23,345 nucleotides of DNA from Armatimonadaceae bacterium (GCA_030446525.1 JAUJNC010000064.1:1-23345), one strand, 5' to 3'; shown: positions 16,932 through 23,345, counted from the stretch's first letter. Numbers and translations: made by a program. The notes: generated by a model from the letters alone, not told the origin.

Positions 16932-17013
16932 CGCCTACATCACGCTTTACCGCGGGTGTGCGACCGACCTACAACGCCTACAGCGCGCTTCTGCAGTAAA
17001 ATAGATGTTGGGC
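16932..17013 (+). promoter_or_regulatory. attI-like region with direct repeats and core site
   Basis: Between intI and the first cassette gene, GTTGGGC at 17007-17013 matches the GTTRRRY core where integron integrases cut. Upstream lie CGCCTACA at 16932-16939 and 16975-16982 and a related GACCTACA at about 16967-16974. These are placed like the IntI-binding direct repeats of known attI sites. Boundaries cannot be fixed by eye. The cassette promoter should also be in 16828-17007, but I see no clear hexamers. Confidence 0.45.
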
Positions 17014-17046
17014 CGCACTGTCACACCACCGCGAAGTTGGAGTACG

Positions 17047-17661
17047 ATGACTGAGCAAGAACAAGGATTTGCGGCGCTCACCGTCACCCGGAAGGCAGGC
17101 GACGAACCACTGCATGACAACTCTCAACCGCTCGGCTCAACATTGCTCGATTTTTGGCGCTGGTCCACGTCTGATTTGGTGAGCAACGCCACGCGCGGCA
17201 TACTGGCCGAGTTCATCGTTGCTACGGCTCTTGGCGTGGCTGATGGCATTCGCGCCGAGTGGGACCCCTTTGATTTGCGGACACACGAAGGCGTGAAAGT
17301 TGAAGTCAAGTCAGCGGCTTACCTTCAGTCCTGGTTTCACAAGAAGCTCTCGACTATCTTGTTTGGCATTCGCCCAACGCGGCTGTGGGACGCGAGCACC
17401 AACTTGCTCTCCGATGAGTTGAAGCGGCAAGCCGACATCTACGTTTTCTGCGTGCTCAGTCACAAGGACAAAAGCACAGTGGACCCGCTCAACGTGCGCC
17501 AGTGGGAGTTCTACATCGTTCGGGCTGCCATGCTGGACGAGCGGTTCCCAAAGCAGAAGACTATCAGCCTTGCCAGCCTGCTGACGCTCAAGCCATGCGT
17601 GGCAAAATATCAGGACATAGCAGCTTGCGTGGCGAATCTGTCTCGCAGTCCAGAGGCGTAG
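17047..17661 (+). CDS. Cassette-borne PD-(D/E)XK nuclease-like protein
   Basis: This is a 204-residue protein, and the gene is AT-richer than the chromosome. Motif order fits a PD-(D/E)XK fold: a helix with Glu (RGILAEFIVATALG), then Asp and E-x-K on adjacent strands (WDPFDLRTHEGVKVEVKSAA). A helix and the strand IYVFCVLSHKD follow. These would be the metal-binding residues of a restriction-endonuclease-like enzyme, but no cognate methylase or specificity gene is present. It could equally be a stand-alone nuclease of unknown target. ATG 17047 with GGAG at 17038-17041 is preferred over ATG 17005, which lies in the recombination core site. The stop is 2 bp before an attC site, typical for a gene cassette. 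Confidence 0.7.
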   Translation: MTEQEQGFAALTVTRKAGDEPLHDNSQPLGSTLLDFWRWSTSDLVSNATRGILAEFIVATALGVADGIRAEWDPFDLRTHEGVKVEVKSAAYLQSWFHKKLSTILFGIRPTRLWDASTNLLSDELKRQADIYVFCVLSHKDKSTVDPLNVRQWEFYIVRAAMLDERFPKQKTISLASLLTLKPCVAKYQDIAACVANLSRSPEA

Positions 17662-17663
17662 CC

Positions 17664-17757
17664 GGCCAACCAGGCGCTGCAGGGGACGCCAATGCCGCCG
17701 GTAGCTTGCTTCGCTCCTGTTCAGCACCTTCGCGCCCATGAGCTTGTGTCGTTGTGC
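17664..17757 (+). other. attC recombination site 1
   Basis: The site starts right after the cassette-1 stop codon. The left element GGCCAAC (17664-17670) approximates RYYYAAC and is followed by CAGGCGCTGCAGGGGACGCC, the common attC left-arm motif. The right end is GTTGTGC (17751-17757), one mismatch from GTTRRRY. GGCGC (17673-17677) can pair with GCGCC (17732-17736). The 94-bp length is in the normal attC range. The core mismatches suggest reduced activity. Confidence 0.6.
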
Positions 17758-17767
17758 TGCTCATAAT

Positions 17768-17880
17768 GGTACTTTGTTGACTTCGGATCACCTGCCCTAT
17801 TTCGTGCGGGGACAGCGACGGAAAGCAAGCAACCTAATGAGCGTGCCAAACCTAGGGCAAGCCACAGTCAACAAAGTACC
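17768..17880. repeat. 113-bp element bounded by perfect 15-bp inverted repeats
   Basis: GGTACTTTGTTGACT (17768-17782) is repeated as its exact reverse complement AGTCAACAAAGTACC (17866-17880). Inside, TGCCCTA (17793-17799) and TAGGGCA (17853-17859) form a second perfect pair. It could be a miniature inverted-repeat element or a strong transcript hairpin in the leader of the next cassette gene. No clear target duplication flanks it. It lies between attC site 1 and the start at 17928. Confidence 0.6.
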
Positions 17881-17927
17881 GATAACCGAGACGGCTTCAA
17901 CACCGTGGTAAAAGCACGTTTTCATAC

Positions 17928-18965
17928 ATGGACTATTCAGAATCGAAAATAAAACATCTATCGGTTGATCAGTTGTCCACGGCTCAAATAGAGAGTGCAG
18001 TGGAGGCTTTTGATGGTTTCGCATCGCTCTTTGGGAAGCAGTGGATAGAAGCCTGTTTCCAAGGGATCCGGAGCCCAGTACTTGTTCTCTACATTACCTC
18101 CATTTGGAAAGACTGGCTGTTAGTGCGAACGTTGGATCGCTCTAATGAGTTGCTAAAGCGATGGAGGAAAGGTATCAACGCACACGGCGTCGCATCAGAG
18201 GTGCATGTGCTCGCACATCTGCTCCGTCATGGAGCGGTGGTTGAACTGTTTCCTCTGATCAGGAACCGTGTTGGTGATTGTCGGTTTCGGGTTCTCGACA
18301 ACGAAAACTGAATCTACGCTGAGATATCGCGACGAGGTTTGTCGAAAGTGCGCCAGCGTGGAGTAAAGATCCTCCGTGGAGTAGCCGAAGCTGCCAGGGA
18401 AGCCACGCCGGGGCTGCATGGCAAGGTGGCAATCCTCCGAACCCCAAACGATCACGAATTGGAAAAGCTGATTTCTTGGCTGGGCACTATTAATCCTCAC
18501 CATAGCCGGCTGGATGATTTAGCAGTATTTTATACTGATTCTCTTGAGAGTATCGCTGTTGATCACGACGAATATATGTCACAGTTAGTGCCAGAGCCGA
18601 GATTATTTGCCACTAGCTTTAACTCGGCTAAGGGAAGTATGGGAAGCGCGTGTCTACGAATTTCGGACGAAGCTGCTCAAGAAGTTCTCGAAACGGAAAC
18701 GGCTCAATTGCCTTCGGATCAGCCAGGAGTTATTTTCCTGGATGTGTCCTCTATTGGTCGGGATTATACATATTGGTGTCCGTTGATCCAGAGACGGCTG
18801 CAACCCGGAATCAATACCCGAATTAGCGCCGTTGTCCTATTTAGAATTTCGCGTTCTATAAGTGGGGTAAAGATGGATGGAGAGGTATTGAAGAACCCAA
18901 ATGCCGAGAATCCCATACCATCACCTGTAATCCCAATCTTGCAGATGATGGATAAGGAGAATTAA
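17928..18965 (+). CDS. Cassette ORF of unknown function interrupted by in-frame TGA
   Basis: Two ORFs (17928-18311, 127 residues; and from about 18339 to 18965) lie in the same frame, separated only by TGA 18309-18311. The codons after the stop read on sensibly as IYAEISRRGLSKVRQRG, so one protein of 345 residues was interrupted, most simply by TGG to TGA. Around the break GDCRFRVLDNEN-x-IYAEIS has a strand-turn-strand look with Asp and Glu, weakly like a PD-(D/E)XK core. The second half has ELEKLISWL, DDLAVFYTD and GVIFLDVSSIGRDYTYWCPL. I do not recognise the family. Base composition is far from the host's GC bias, as usual for cassettes. No Shine-Dalgarno is visible before ATG 17928. It fills the space between two attC sites. 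Confidence 0.55.
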
Positions 18966-18981
18966 AGCACAGTCTGACCCA

Positions 18982-19067
18982 GCACAACCAGGCACTGCAG
19001 CCGACTTGCTACAGCTTCGGTCGTTCCTCCCTACGCCTCCGCAAGCGGCTGAGTTTGGTCGTTGGAC
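18982..19067 (+). other. attC recombination site 2
   Basis: This 86-bp site follows the cassette-2 stop by 16 bp. The left core is GCACAAC (18982-18988) followed by CAGGCACTGCAG. The right core GTTGGAC (19061-19067) is a perfect GTTRRRY. The stem CAGCCG-A-CTTGC (18998-19009) pairs with GCAAGCGGCTG (19041-19051), leaving one unpaired A. That is the extrahelical base that lets integrases recognise the folded bottom strand. This is the best attC in the window. Confidence 0.75.
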
Positions 19068-19117
19068 CGCTGTCATGATCTGACGAACGAGCGCGCCTAC
19101 CGCGCCGGAGTTTCAAA

Positions 19118-19378
19118 ATGAGATGGCAAGAAGTCCGTTATCACTATCCTCAGCAGTGGCTCTTAGTCGAAGCCATAAAAGCTCGCAGCGAATCCAGCAA
19201 ACGCATCCTGGAACAACTGGCCGTAGTGGACTCCTTTTCCGACTCTGCTCAGGCCATGAAGCGTTATAGCCAACTTCATCGGGAAGCTCCAAAGCGCGAA
19301 CTGTATGTCTTCCATACCAGCCGCGAAACGCTCGATATCCCGGAGCACAGATGGCTCGGCATCCGGCAAGGCCAATGA
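19118..19378 (+). CDS. Conserved 86-residue hypothetical protein, partner of retropepsin-like protease
   Basis: This is a small soluble protein: MRWQEVRYHYPQQWLLVEAI at the start, then RILEQLAVVDSFSDSAQAMK, REAPKRELYVFHTSRETLDI and RWLGIR. I recognise the style of a widespread short family of unknown function, often encoded beside a clan AA aspartic protease, which is the arrangement here. GGAG at 19104-19107 supports ATG 19118. Its stop overlaps the ATG of the following protease remnant (ATGA 19375-19378). It sits just after attC site 2, so it is the third cassette. Two-gene units of this sort can be toxin-antitoxin-like, but nothing in the sequence proves that. Confidence 0.7.
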   Translation: MRWQEVRYHYPQQWLLVEAIKARSESSKRILEQLAVVDSFSDSAQAMKRYSQLHREAPKRELYVFHTSRETLDIPEHRWLGIRQGQ

Positions 19379-19505
19379 AGATACGTCTACAGGTTTGAGA
19401 TAGAGGGGATTGTTGGGCATGGACTTTCTCATTCATACGGGAGCGGTCCTTGATTTAGCCCGTCTGGAGATTTCCCGAGCGTCGCAGGCAGGCAGCGGTC
19501 TTTAG
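19375..19505 (+). pseudogene. Remnant of a retropepsin-like (clan AA) aspartic protease
   Basis: ATG 19375 overlaps the previous stop and begins MKIRLQ, then stops. A few bases on, another frame reads YRFEIEGIVG (19388-19417). After one extra C it reads MDFLIHTGAVLDLARLEIS, ending at TAG 19503-19505. The pattern GI(V/L)GMDFLxxxGAxxDLxxLEI is the C-terminal part of retroviral-type aspartic proteases of bacteria. The central DTG active-site region, about 80-100 residues, is absent. An internal deletion plus a frameshift has therefore destroyed the gene while leaving its partner intact. Confidence 0.55.
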
Positions 19506-19526
19506 CTGTTGACGGTAGGCTCGGCA

Positions 19527-19546
19527 GCCCAACCCGTCGCTGCGCC
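19527..19546 (+). other. Possible attC left half-site at the end of the cassette region
   Basis: GCCCAAC (19527-19533) is a perfect RYYYAAC followed by CCGTCGCTGC, like the left arms of the two attC sites. No right arm follows before the symporter gene, so this may be the truncated distal edge of the cassette array. Confidence 0.35.
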
Positions 19547-19608
19547 GAACGCGGCAGGTATCGGCTACTCTTCACATAGGCTTAGATACAACACGAGGAG
19601 CAGTTCTT

Positions 19609-20913
19609 ATGAGCATGCGAGTGCGCGTGCTGCTGGGGGCGATGATGTTCCTGGAGTACGCGGTCTGGGGCGCGTGGACGCCCATCCTGGCGGCCACGTT
19701 GAGCGACCGGCTGAACGCGACCGGGGCGCAGATAGGGGCGGTGTACGGCGTGCTGTGGCTCGCTTGCATCATCACCCCCTTCATCGGCGGTCAGTTGGTG
19801 GATCGGTTGATGCCGAGCCAGGTCTTTCTCGGCATCGCGGCCGCCGTCTGCGCCGCGTCCGCCTGGATGATGTCGCAGCAACAGACGATCTCCGGGTTGA
19901 TCGGCTGGATGTGGGTCTGGTCGCTGGCCTATGCGCCCACACTGGGCATCACCAACTCCATCGCCTTCCACCATCTGAGCGGGGAAGGGCGGAGCGAAAC
20001 CGAACAAGAGCGAGACTTCGCGGTCATCCGAACGGCGGGCACGGTCGGCTGGATCGTCGCCGCTTTTGTGCTGACGTGGTATCTGACAGCTCGGCCCGAG
20101 GTGCCGAAAGGGACCTGGGCGCCCTTTGAGGAGATGCATGTCACCGCGCTGTTCGGCGTACTGCTGACCGTCGTGGCTTTTCTGCTGCCGCACACGCCGC
20201 CGGCGAAGAACGCGCAAAACCCCTGGGCGTTCACCAGAGCTTTTGCGCTGTTTGCGACCGTCCGCGGCTTCGCGGCGTTCATGCTCATTTCCTTCGTCGT
20301 CTCGACGGAATTCCAATTTTTCTACGTCTTGTCGGCCCCGTTTCTGGCGGACCTCGGCATCCCGCACGCCTGGCTTTCCACCACCAAAAGTGTGAGCCAG
20401 ATCGCCGAGATCGTCGCGCTTGCCGTTTTTCTTCCGATCTCCTTGAAGTACCTCGGCATGCGCAAGACGCTGGTTATCGGCGTACTCGCCTGGCCGCTGC
20501 GCTACCTCATCTTCTCGCTAGGGGAACCGCTGTGGCTCGTGGTCACCTCGCTGACGTTCCACGGGATCGGGTTCGCCTTCGTGTTCGTGACCTCCCAGAT
20601 CTATGTGGACCGGGTGGCTCCCAAGGACATCCGCGCCAGCGCCCAGAGTCTGCTCACCCTGGTGACGCTCGGACTGGGGAACTGGCTCGGCACTCTGTTC
20701 TGCGGCAAGCTGAAGGACCACTATACGACCTTCGTTCCCGACCCGAACAACCCCGCGCAGATGATCCCGGGTCCGGTGGACTGGCCCATGGTCTTTCTGA
20801 TCCCGGCGATCCTGACGATCGTCTGCGGCGTCGCGTTCTGGCTGACCTTCCGCGAGCCGGAAGAGGCCGCCACGCGGGCGGGCAACGCCGACCTGGAGCC
20901 CGCCAAAGCATGA
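19609..20913 (+). CDS. Nucleoside:H+ symporter family transporter (MFS)
   Basis: This 434-residue protein has about 12 membrane helices. It resembles NupG/XapB-type transporters of the nucleoside:H+ symporter family. Typical elements are the start FLEYAVWGAWTPILAATLSD, the first-loop VDRLMPSQVFLG, GIGFAFVFVTSQIYVDRVAP and RASAQSLLTLVTLGLGNWLG. It should import nucleosides across the inner membrane using the proton gradient; the substrate is inferred from family only. GAGGAG at 19593-19598 supports ATG 19609. GC content returns to the host level here, marking the right edge of the cassette region. It ends at a hairpin shared with the convergent yjbQ. Confidence 0.85.
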   Translation: MSMRVRVLLGAMMFLEYAVWGAWTPILAATLSDRLNATGAQIGAVYGVLWLACIITPFIGGQLVDRLMPSQVFLGIAAAVCAASAWMMSQQQTISGLIGWMWVWSLAYAPTLGITNSIAFHHLSGEGRSETEQERDFAVIRTAGTVGWIVAAFVLTWYLTARPEVPKGTWAPFEEMHVTALFGVLLTVVAFLLPHTPPAKNAQNPWAFTRAFALFATVRGFAAFMLISFVVSTEFQFFYVLSAPFLADLGIPHAWLSTTKSVSQIAEIVALAVFLPISLKYLGMRKTLVIGVLAWPLRYLIFSLGEPLWLVVTSLTFHGIGFAFVFVTSQIYVDRVAPKDIRASAQSLLTLVTLGLGNWLGTLFCGKLKDHYTTFVPDPNNPAQMIPGPVDWPMVFLIPAILTIVCGVAFWLTFREPEEAATRAGNADLEPAKA

Positions 20914-20923
20914 GCTCCGGTAA

Positions 20924-20954
20924 CGTGAGGGCGGCCTGCCGAGTCGCCCTCACG
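20924..20954. terminator. Bidirectional hairpin between symporter gene and yjbQ
   Basis: CGTGAGGGCG (20924-20933) and CGCCCTCACG (20945-20954) form a perfect 10-bp stem with an 11-nt loop. It lies 10 bp after the symporter stop and 2 bp from the yjbQ stop. There is no T-run on either side, but the position between convergent genes and the strong stem make a shared terminator likely. Confidence 0.6.
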
Positions 20955-20956
20955 GC

Positions 20957-21358
20957 CTAACCTTCGAGGATCTTGACCCAAACCTCACGGGCGCGCGGGC
21001 CGTCGAACTCGCACAGGTAGACGCCCTGCCAGCGTCCCAGGAGCGGCCGCCCTCCTTCGACGAAGATCGTCACGGACGGCCCGGTCAAAATGCTCTTGAT
21101 ATGCGCGTCGGAGTTCCCCTCACCGTGCGCGAAGCCGGAGTTCTGGGGGATCAGGCGCCCGAGGAACGCCTCCACGTCCGCGCGGACGTCCGGGTCGGCG
21201 TTCTCGTTGATGCAGACGGCGGCCGTGGTATGGGGGACATAGACAAAGCAAACGCCCTCCCGGACGCCGCTCTTGCCGATGGCGTCCGCGACCGGACGGG
21301 TTATTTCTACCAACTGGCTGCGGCTCTTGCTGGAAACGGTCAGAGTGACGGTGGACAT
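20957..21358 (-). CDS. YjbQ/UPF0047 family protein
   Basis: This 133-residue protein has the whole family length and motifs: a start in TVTLTVSSKSRSQLVEIT, VCFVYVPHTTAAVCINENAD with the conserved His and Thr-Thr, SGFAHGEGNSDAHIKSILTG and LLGRWQGVYLCEFDGPR. E. coli YjbQ has weak thiamin phosphate synthase activity, but the physiological role is unsettled. GGAAGG lies ahead of the ATG. It is divergent from the enolase-superfamily gene with an 88-bp gap. Confidence 0.95.
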   Translation of the reverse strand: MSTVTLTVSSKSRSQLVEITRPVADAIGKSGVREGVCFVYVPHTTAAVCINENADPDVRADVEAFLGRLIPQNSGFAHGEGNSDAHIKSILTGPSVTIFVEGGRPLLGRWQGVYLCEFDGPRAREVWVKILEG

Positions 21359-21416
21359 GGCGGATTACCTTCCAATCCTGGGATGTTGCTGCCACTGCTT
21401 ATACATGCCGCCCGCG

Positions 21417-21436
21417 TACAATACCTTCCCGTGAGG
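21417..21436 (+). promoter_or_regulatory. Candidate -10 and ribosome-binding site for the enolase-superfamily gene
   Basis: TACAAT (21417-21422) is a near-consensus -10. A poor -35 (CTGCTT, 21395-21400) lies 16 bp upstream. GTGAGG (21431-21436) is a plausible Shine-Dalgarno for ATG 21447. The region also separates the gene from the divergent yjbQ. Confidence 0.35.
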
Positions 21437-21446
21437 TACAAACAAC

Positions 21447-22715
21447 ATGCCTGCTAACCTGCGCATCAAAGAGGTCGAACGCATCGTCGTGGACGTGCCC
21501 TTCACGCCGCGCTGCCAGGAGTGGAACGCGCGCGAGGTGTGGCAGTGGCGCATCAGCGAGGTCGTCCGCCTGACGACCGACACGCCGGACCTCGTCGGCT
21601 ACGGCGAGACGATCCTGCACTACACCTGGGGCCGCGTGCCCGACGCGGCCGTCGAGCGGGTGCGCGGCGGCAACCCCGCCGACTTTTTGGGCGACGACTC
21701 GCTCGGCGCGGGCCTGCAGATGGCGCTCTACGACCTGGTCGGCAAGGCGCTCGGCGTGCCCGCCTACCGTCTCTTCAATCTGCCGCGGGTGCGCGAGTGG
21801 TGTCCGATCTCGTGGTGGAACATCGACATGCCGCCCGAGGCGTTCGCCGAGGAGGCCAGGGAGGCGCTGGCGCGGGGCTACACGTCCTACAAGATCAAGG
21901 CGCGGCCCTGGTGGGACGTGTACGCGCAGGTGGAGGCGATCCGCGAGGTGACGCCGCCCCATTTCCGCCTGGACCTCGATTGGAACGACATGCTCCTGAA
22001 CGCCGGGAACGCCGCCCCCGTGCTGGCCGAACTGGACAAAGAGGAGCGCATCGCCATCTACGAGTCGCCCATCCTGCAGCGCGACGTCGAAGGCCACCGC
22101 CAGCTGCGGCAGAAGACGACGCGGCCCCTCGCCCTCCACTTCGGCAACCCGCCGTTCCCGACCGCCGTCCGGGACGAGGTCTGCGACGGGTTCGTGGTCG
22201 CGGGCGGCGTCGCCGGCATCCTGCGGCAGGGCACGCTCGCGGCCGCCTTCGAGAAGCCGTTCTGGCTGCAGATGGTCGGGACGGGCCTGACCACCGCCCT
22301 GTCGCTGCACCTGGGGGCCGTCCTCCCCCTGGCCCAGTGGCCCGCCGTCAACTGCCTGAACAACTACGCCGACGACCTGCTCCGGGCGCCGCTCACGATA
22401 GCGGGCGGCTACGCCAGGGTCCCCGACGCGCCCGGCCTGGGCATCGAGGTCGACGAGGACGCGCTCGCCCGCTACAAGATGGCGCCGCCCTACGAGATTC
22501 CCAGGCCCCGCCTCCTCCTCTCGGTCGTCTGGCCCGGGGGCCGCGTGATGCACTACGCGGGCATGCGCCCGCAATGCTGGGCCGACTTCCTCCACGGCAA
22601 TCAGCCGGTCCAGGAGCGCGGCGTCACCATGGAGGTCCGCCCCGACGACGGTTCCACGGAGTGGGCCGACCTCTACGCCCGCGCCGAACACGCCCCGGTG
22701 CGCGACCAGCGCTGA
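21447..22715 (+). CDS. Mandelate racemase/muconate-lactonizing-type enolase superfamily enzyme
   Basis: This 422-residue protein has an N-terminal capping domain (residues about 1-120) and a TIM barrel with the MR/MLE layout: K149-I-K151 (YKIKARPW), Asp176/Asp178 (LDLDWND) and Glu206 (IYESPILQRD). These give the base and two metal ligands. At the position of the third metal ligand the sequence is LALHFGNPP, with His231 instead of the usual Asp/Glu. GTGLTTALSLHLGAVLPL follows. Members abstract a proton next to a carboxylate, in sugar-acid dehydration or racemisation; the substrate cannot be told. The unusual ligand position suggests a divergent subgroup. Confidence 0.8.
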   Translation: MPANLRIKEVERIVVDVPFTPRCQEWNAREVWQWRISEVVRLTTDTPDLVGYGETILHYTWGRVPDAAVERVRGGNPADFLGDDSLGAGLQMALYDLVGKALGVPAYRLFNLPRVREWCPISWWNIDMPPEAFAEEAREALARGYTSYKIKARPWWDVYAQVEAIREVTPPHFRLDLDWNDMLLNAGNAAPVLAELDKEERIAIYESPILQRDVEGHRQLRQKTTRPLALHFGNPPFPTAVRDEVCDGFVVAGGVAGILRQGTLAAAFEKPFWLQMVGTGLTTALSLHLGAVLPLAQWPAVNCLNNYADDLLRAPLTIAGGYARVPDAPGLGIEVDEDALARYKMAPPYEIPRPRLLLSVVWPGGRVMHYAGMRPQCWADFLHGNQPVQERGVTMEVRPDDGSTEWADLYARAEHAPVRDQR

Positions 22716-22755
22716 TCTTTGCTGCCGTGACGTACGGAGCGGCTGCGCCAGACCG

Positions 22756-22863
22756 TCACGCGTTTGCAGGCGCGATGGGCAGCAGGACGGTGAACGTGCT
22801 GCCCTCGCCGGGGCGCGACGCAGCCCGTAGCGCGCCCCCATGGGCTTCGAGCACGCGGCGGCA
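22756..22863 (-). pseudogene. C-terminal fragment of a sensor histidine kinase
   Basis: On the minus strand CRRVLEAHGGALRAASRPGE and then GSTFTVLLPIAPANA end at TGA (22758-22756). This is the end of a HATPase_c domain (the VEAHGG and G-x-G-STF-LP boxes). Upstream, the frame continues only as the reverse complement of the EF-G gene (PNQLRPDLD), so the rest of the kinase is missing. The gene was cut at about 22860. Confidence 0.6.
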
Positions 22864-23345
22864 GGAGTCGAGGTCGGGACGGAGCTGGTTTGGCAGGCGG
22901 CGCTGAAGGCAGGAGTTCCCTGTCTACTCTTCGTCAATAAAATGGACCGCGAAAACGCCGACTTCGATCGCTGCGTTGTCCAGGCCCAGGAGCGGCTCGA
23001 CGCGGCGGTCATCCCCATGCAGATCCCGGTTGGCGCTCAGCGCGACTTCCAAGGCCTTGTCTCCCTCCGGAAAGAGCGTGCCTGGATGCACAGCCCTAAG
23101 CACGATGGCTCGTTCACCGAGGCGGATGTCCCGGCAGAGATGGCTGCCACCTTTGAGACGCAGCGCGACGCCCTGGTCGACAAGATCGCCGTGACACACG
23201 ACGAGCTGATCGAGAAGTACCTTGAAGGAGGTGCGTCCGCGCTTACGCCCGACGACCTACGACTCGGCCTGCGCGACGGCATCGCCTCACACACAATTGT
23301 GCCTGTCTTTGTTGGGTCCGCGGCGCTGCTGTCCGGCATGGCGCA
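22840..23345 (+). CDS. Elongation factor G-like GTPase, truncated at both ends
   Basis: The frame starting in VEVGTELVWQAALKAGVPCL matches EF-G just after the G3 region. It includes the G4 box F-V-N-K-M-D-R-E-N, IPMQIPVGAQRDFQGLVSL, IEKYLEGG and TIVPVFVGSAALLSGM, and runs off the window. EF-G drives translocation of tRNA and mRNA on the ribosome. The P-loop and switch regions (about 110 residues) are absent. ATG 22840 opens the frame, but the first eight residues (MGFEHAAA) are probably read-through of the kinase fragment on the other strand. The divergence of the domain (VSLRKERAW for VDLxxxKA) suggests a second EF-G paralogue rather than the main one. Confidence 0.75.
   Translation, partial: MGFEHAAAGVEVGTELVWQAALKAGVPCLLFVNKMDRENADFDRCVVQAQERLDAAVIPMQIPVGAQRDFQGLVSLRKERAWMHSPKHDGSFTEADVPAEMAATFETQRDALVDKIAVTHDELIEKYLEGGASALTPDDLRLGLRDGIASHTIVPVFVGSAALLSGMA

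Noticed and set aside
18309..18311. TGA recoded as tryptophan or selenocysteine
   Set aside because: Several genes here (lptC, lptA, RIO kinase) end with TGA in the right place, and no selenocysteine hairpin is evident. A point mutation or read error is simpler.
19412..19418. GTTGGGC as an attC core after the third cassette gene
   Set aside because: It falls inside the coding remnant of the aspartic protease (G-I-V-G then M-D-F-L), and no paired left arm exists nearby.
1..23345. CRISPR arrays, tRNA or rRNA genes
   Set aside because: I saw no regularly spaced repeats and no tRNA cloverleaf or conserved rRNA stretches on either strand.

Overview
The window is about 23 kb of GC-rich DNA, probably around 65-68% G+C, with one AT-richer island at about 16.9-19.5 kb. 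It comes from a bacterium with two membranes: LptC and LptA/OstA-like lipopolysaccharide-export proteins and an MlaD/MCE lipid-transport protein are present. The RNase II variant, the RIO-type kinase, the LptC/LptA pair and an apparently leaderless fhs transcript would suit Armatimonadota or a nearby lineage. That is an inference from gene style only. The sequence looks like a metagenome-derived contig: several genes carry many small indels, and the right end joins two truncated genes.

Layout. 1-2 kb: end of an unknown gene, a lipoprotein, then lptC and lptA overlapping by 4 bp. 2-4 kb: a degenerate PEP-utilising-enzyme-like gene (again a 4-bp overlap) and a D-2-hydroxyacid dehydrogenase, both frameshifted. 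4.1-6 kb: an RNase II-family exoribonuclease (frameshifted near its N-terminus) and an SdpI-family membrane protein. 6-7 kb (minus): RIO-like kinase. 7.2-8.3 kb (plus): TIM-barrel glycosidase-like protein. 8.4-12.1 kb (minus): mlaD-like gene, then the fhs-DUF72 operon. 12.3-15.8 kb (plus): a three-gene membrane operon, VWA protein / four-helix coiled-coil membrane protein / VWA-polytopic protein, full of +1 and -1 frameshifts. 15.9-19.6 kb: an integron remnant with a broken intI on the minus strand, an attI-like region, two attC sites and a half site. Its cassettes carry a PD-(D/E)XK-like protein, a long ORF split by an in-frame TGA, and an 86-residue protein followed by the remains of a retropepsin-like protease. 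19.6-22.7 kb: nucleoside symporter (plus), YjbQ (minus), enolase-superfamily enzyme (plus). 22.75-23.35 kb: a histidine-kinase C-terminus (minus) abutting an N-terminally truncated EF-G (plus).

Three things merit attention. First, the 12.3-15.8 kb VWA operon looks like a coherent membrane assembly of unknown function. Second, an integron cassette region sits in an otherwise ordinary chromosome. Third, about twenty frameshifts fall almost all on leucine CTG/CTC codons (typically GAGCTG read as GAGCCTG) and are confined to two tracts, while identical sequence contexts elsewhere are intact. Sequencing or consensus error is the most economical explanation for the last point, but the pattern is strikingly non-random and affects how the operon should be read.
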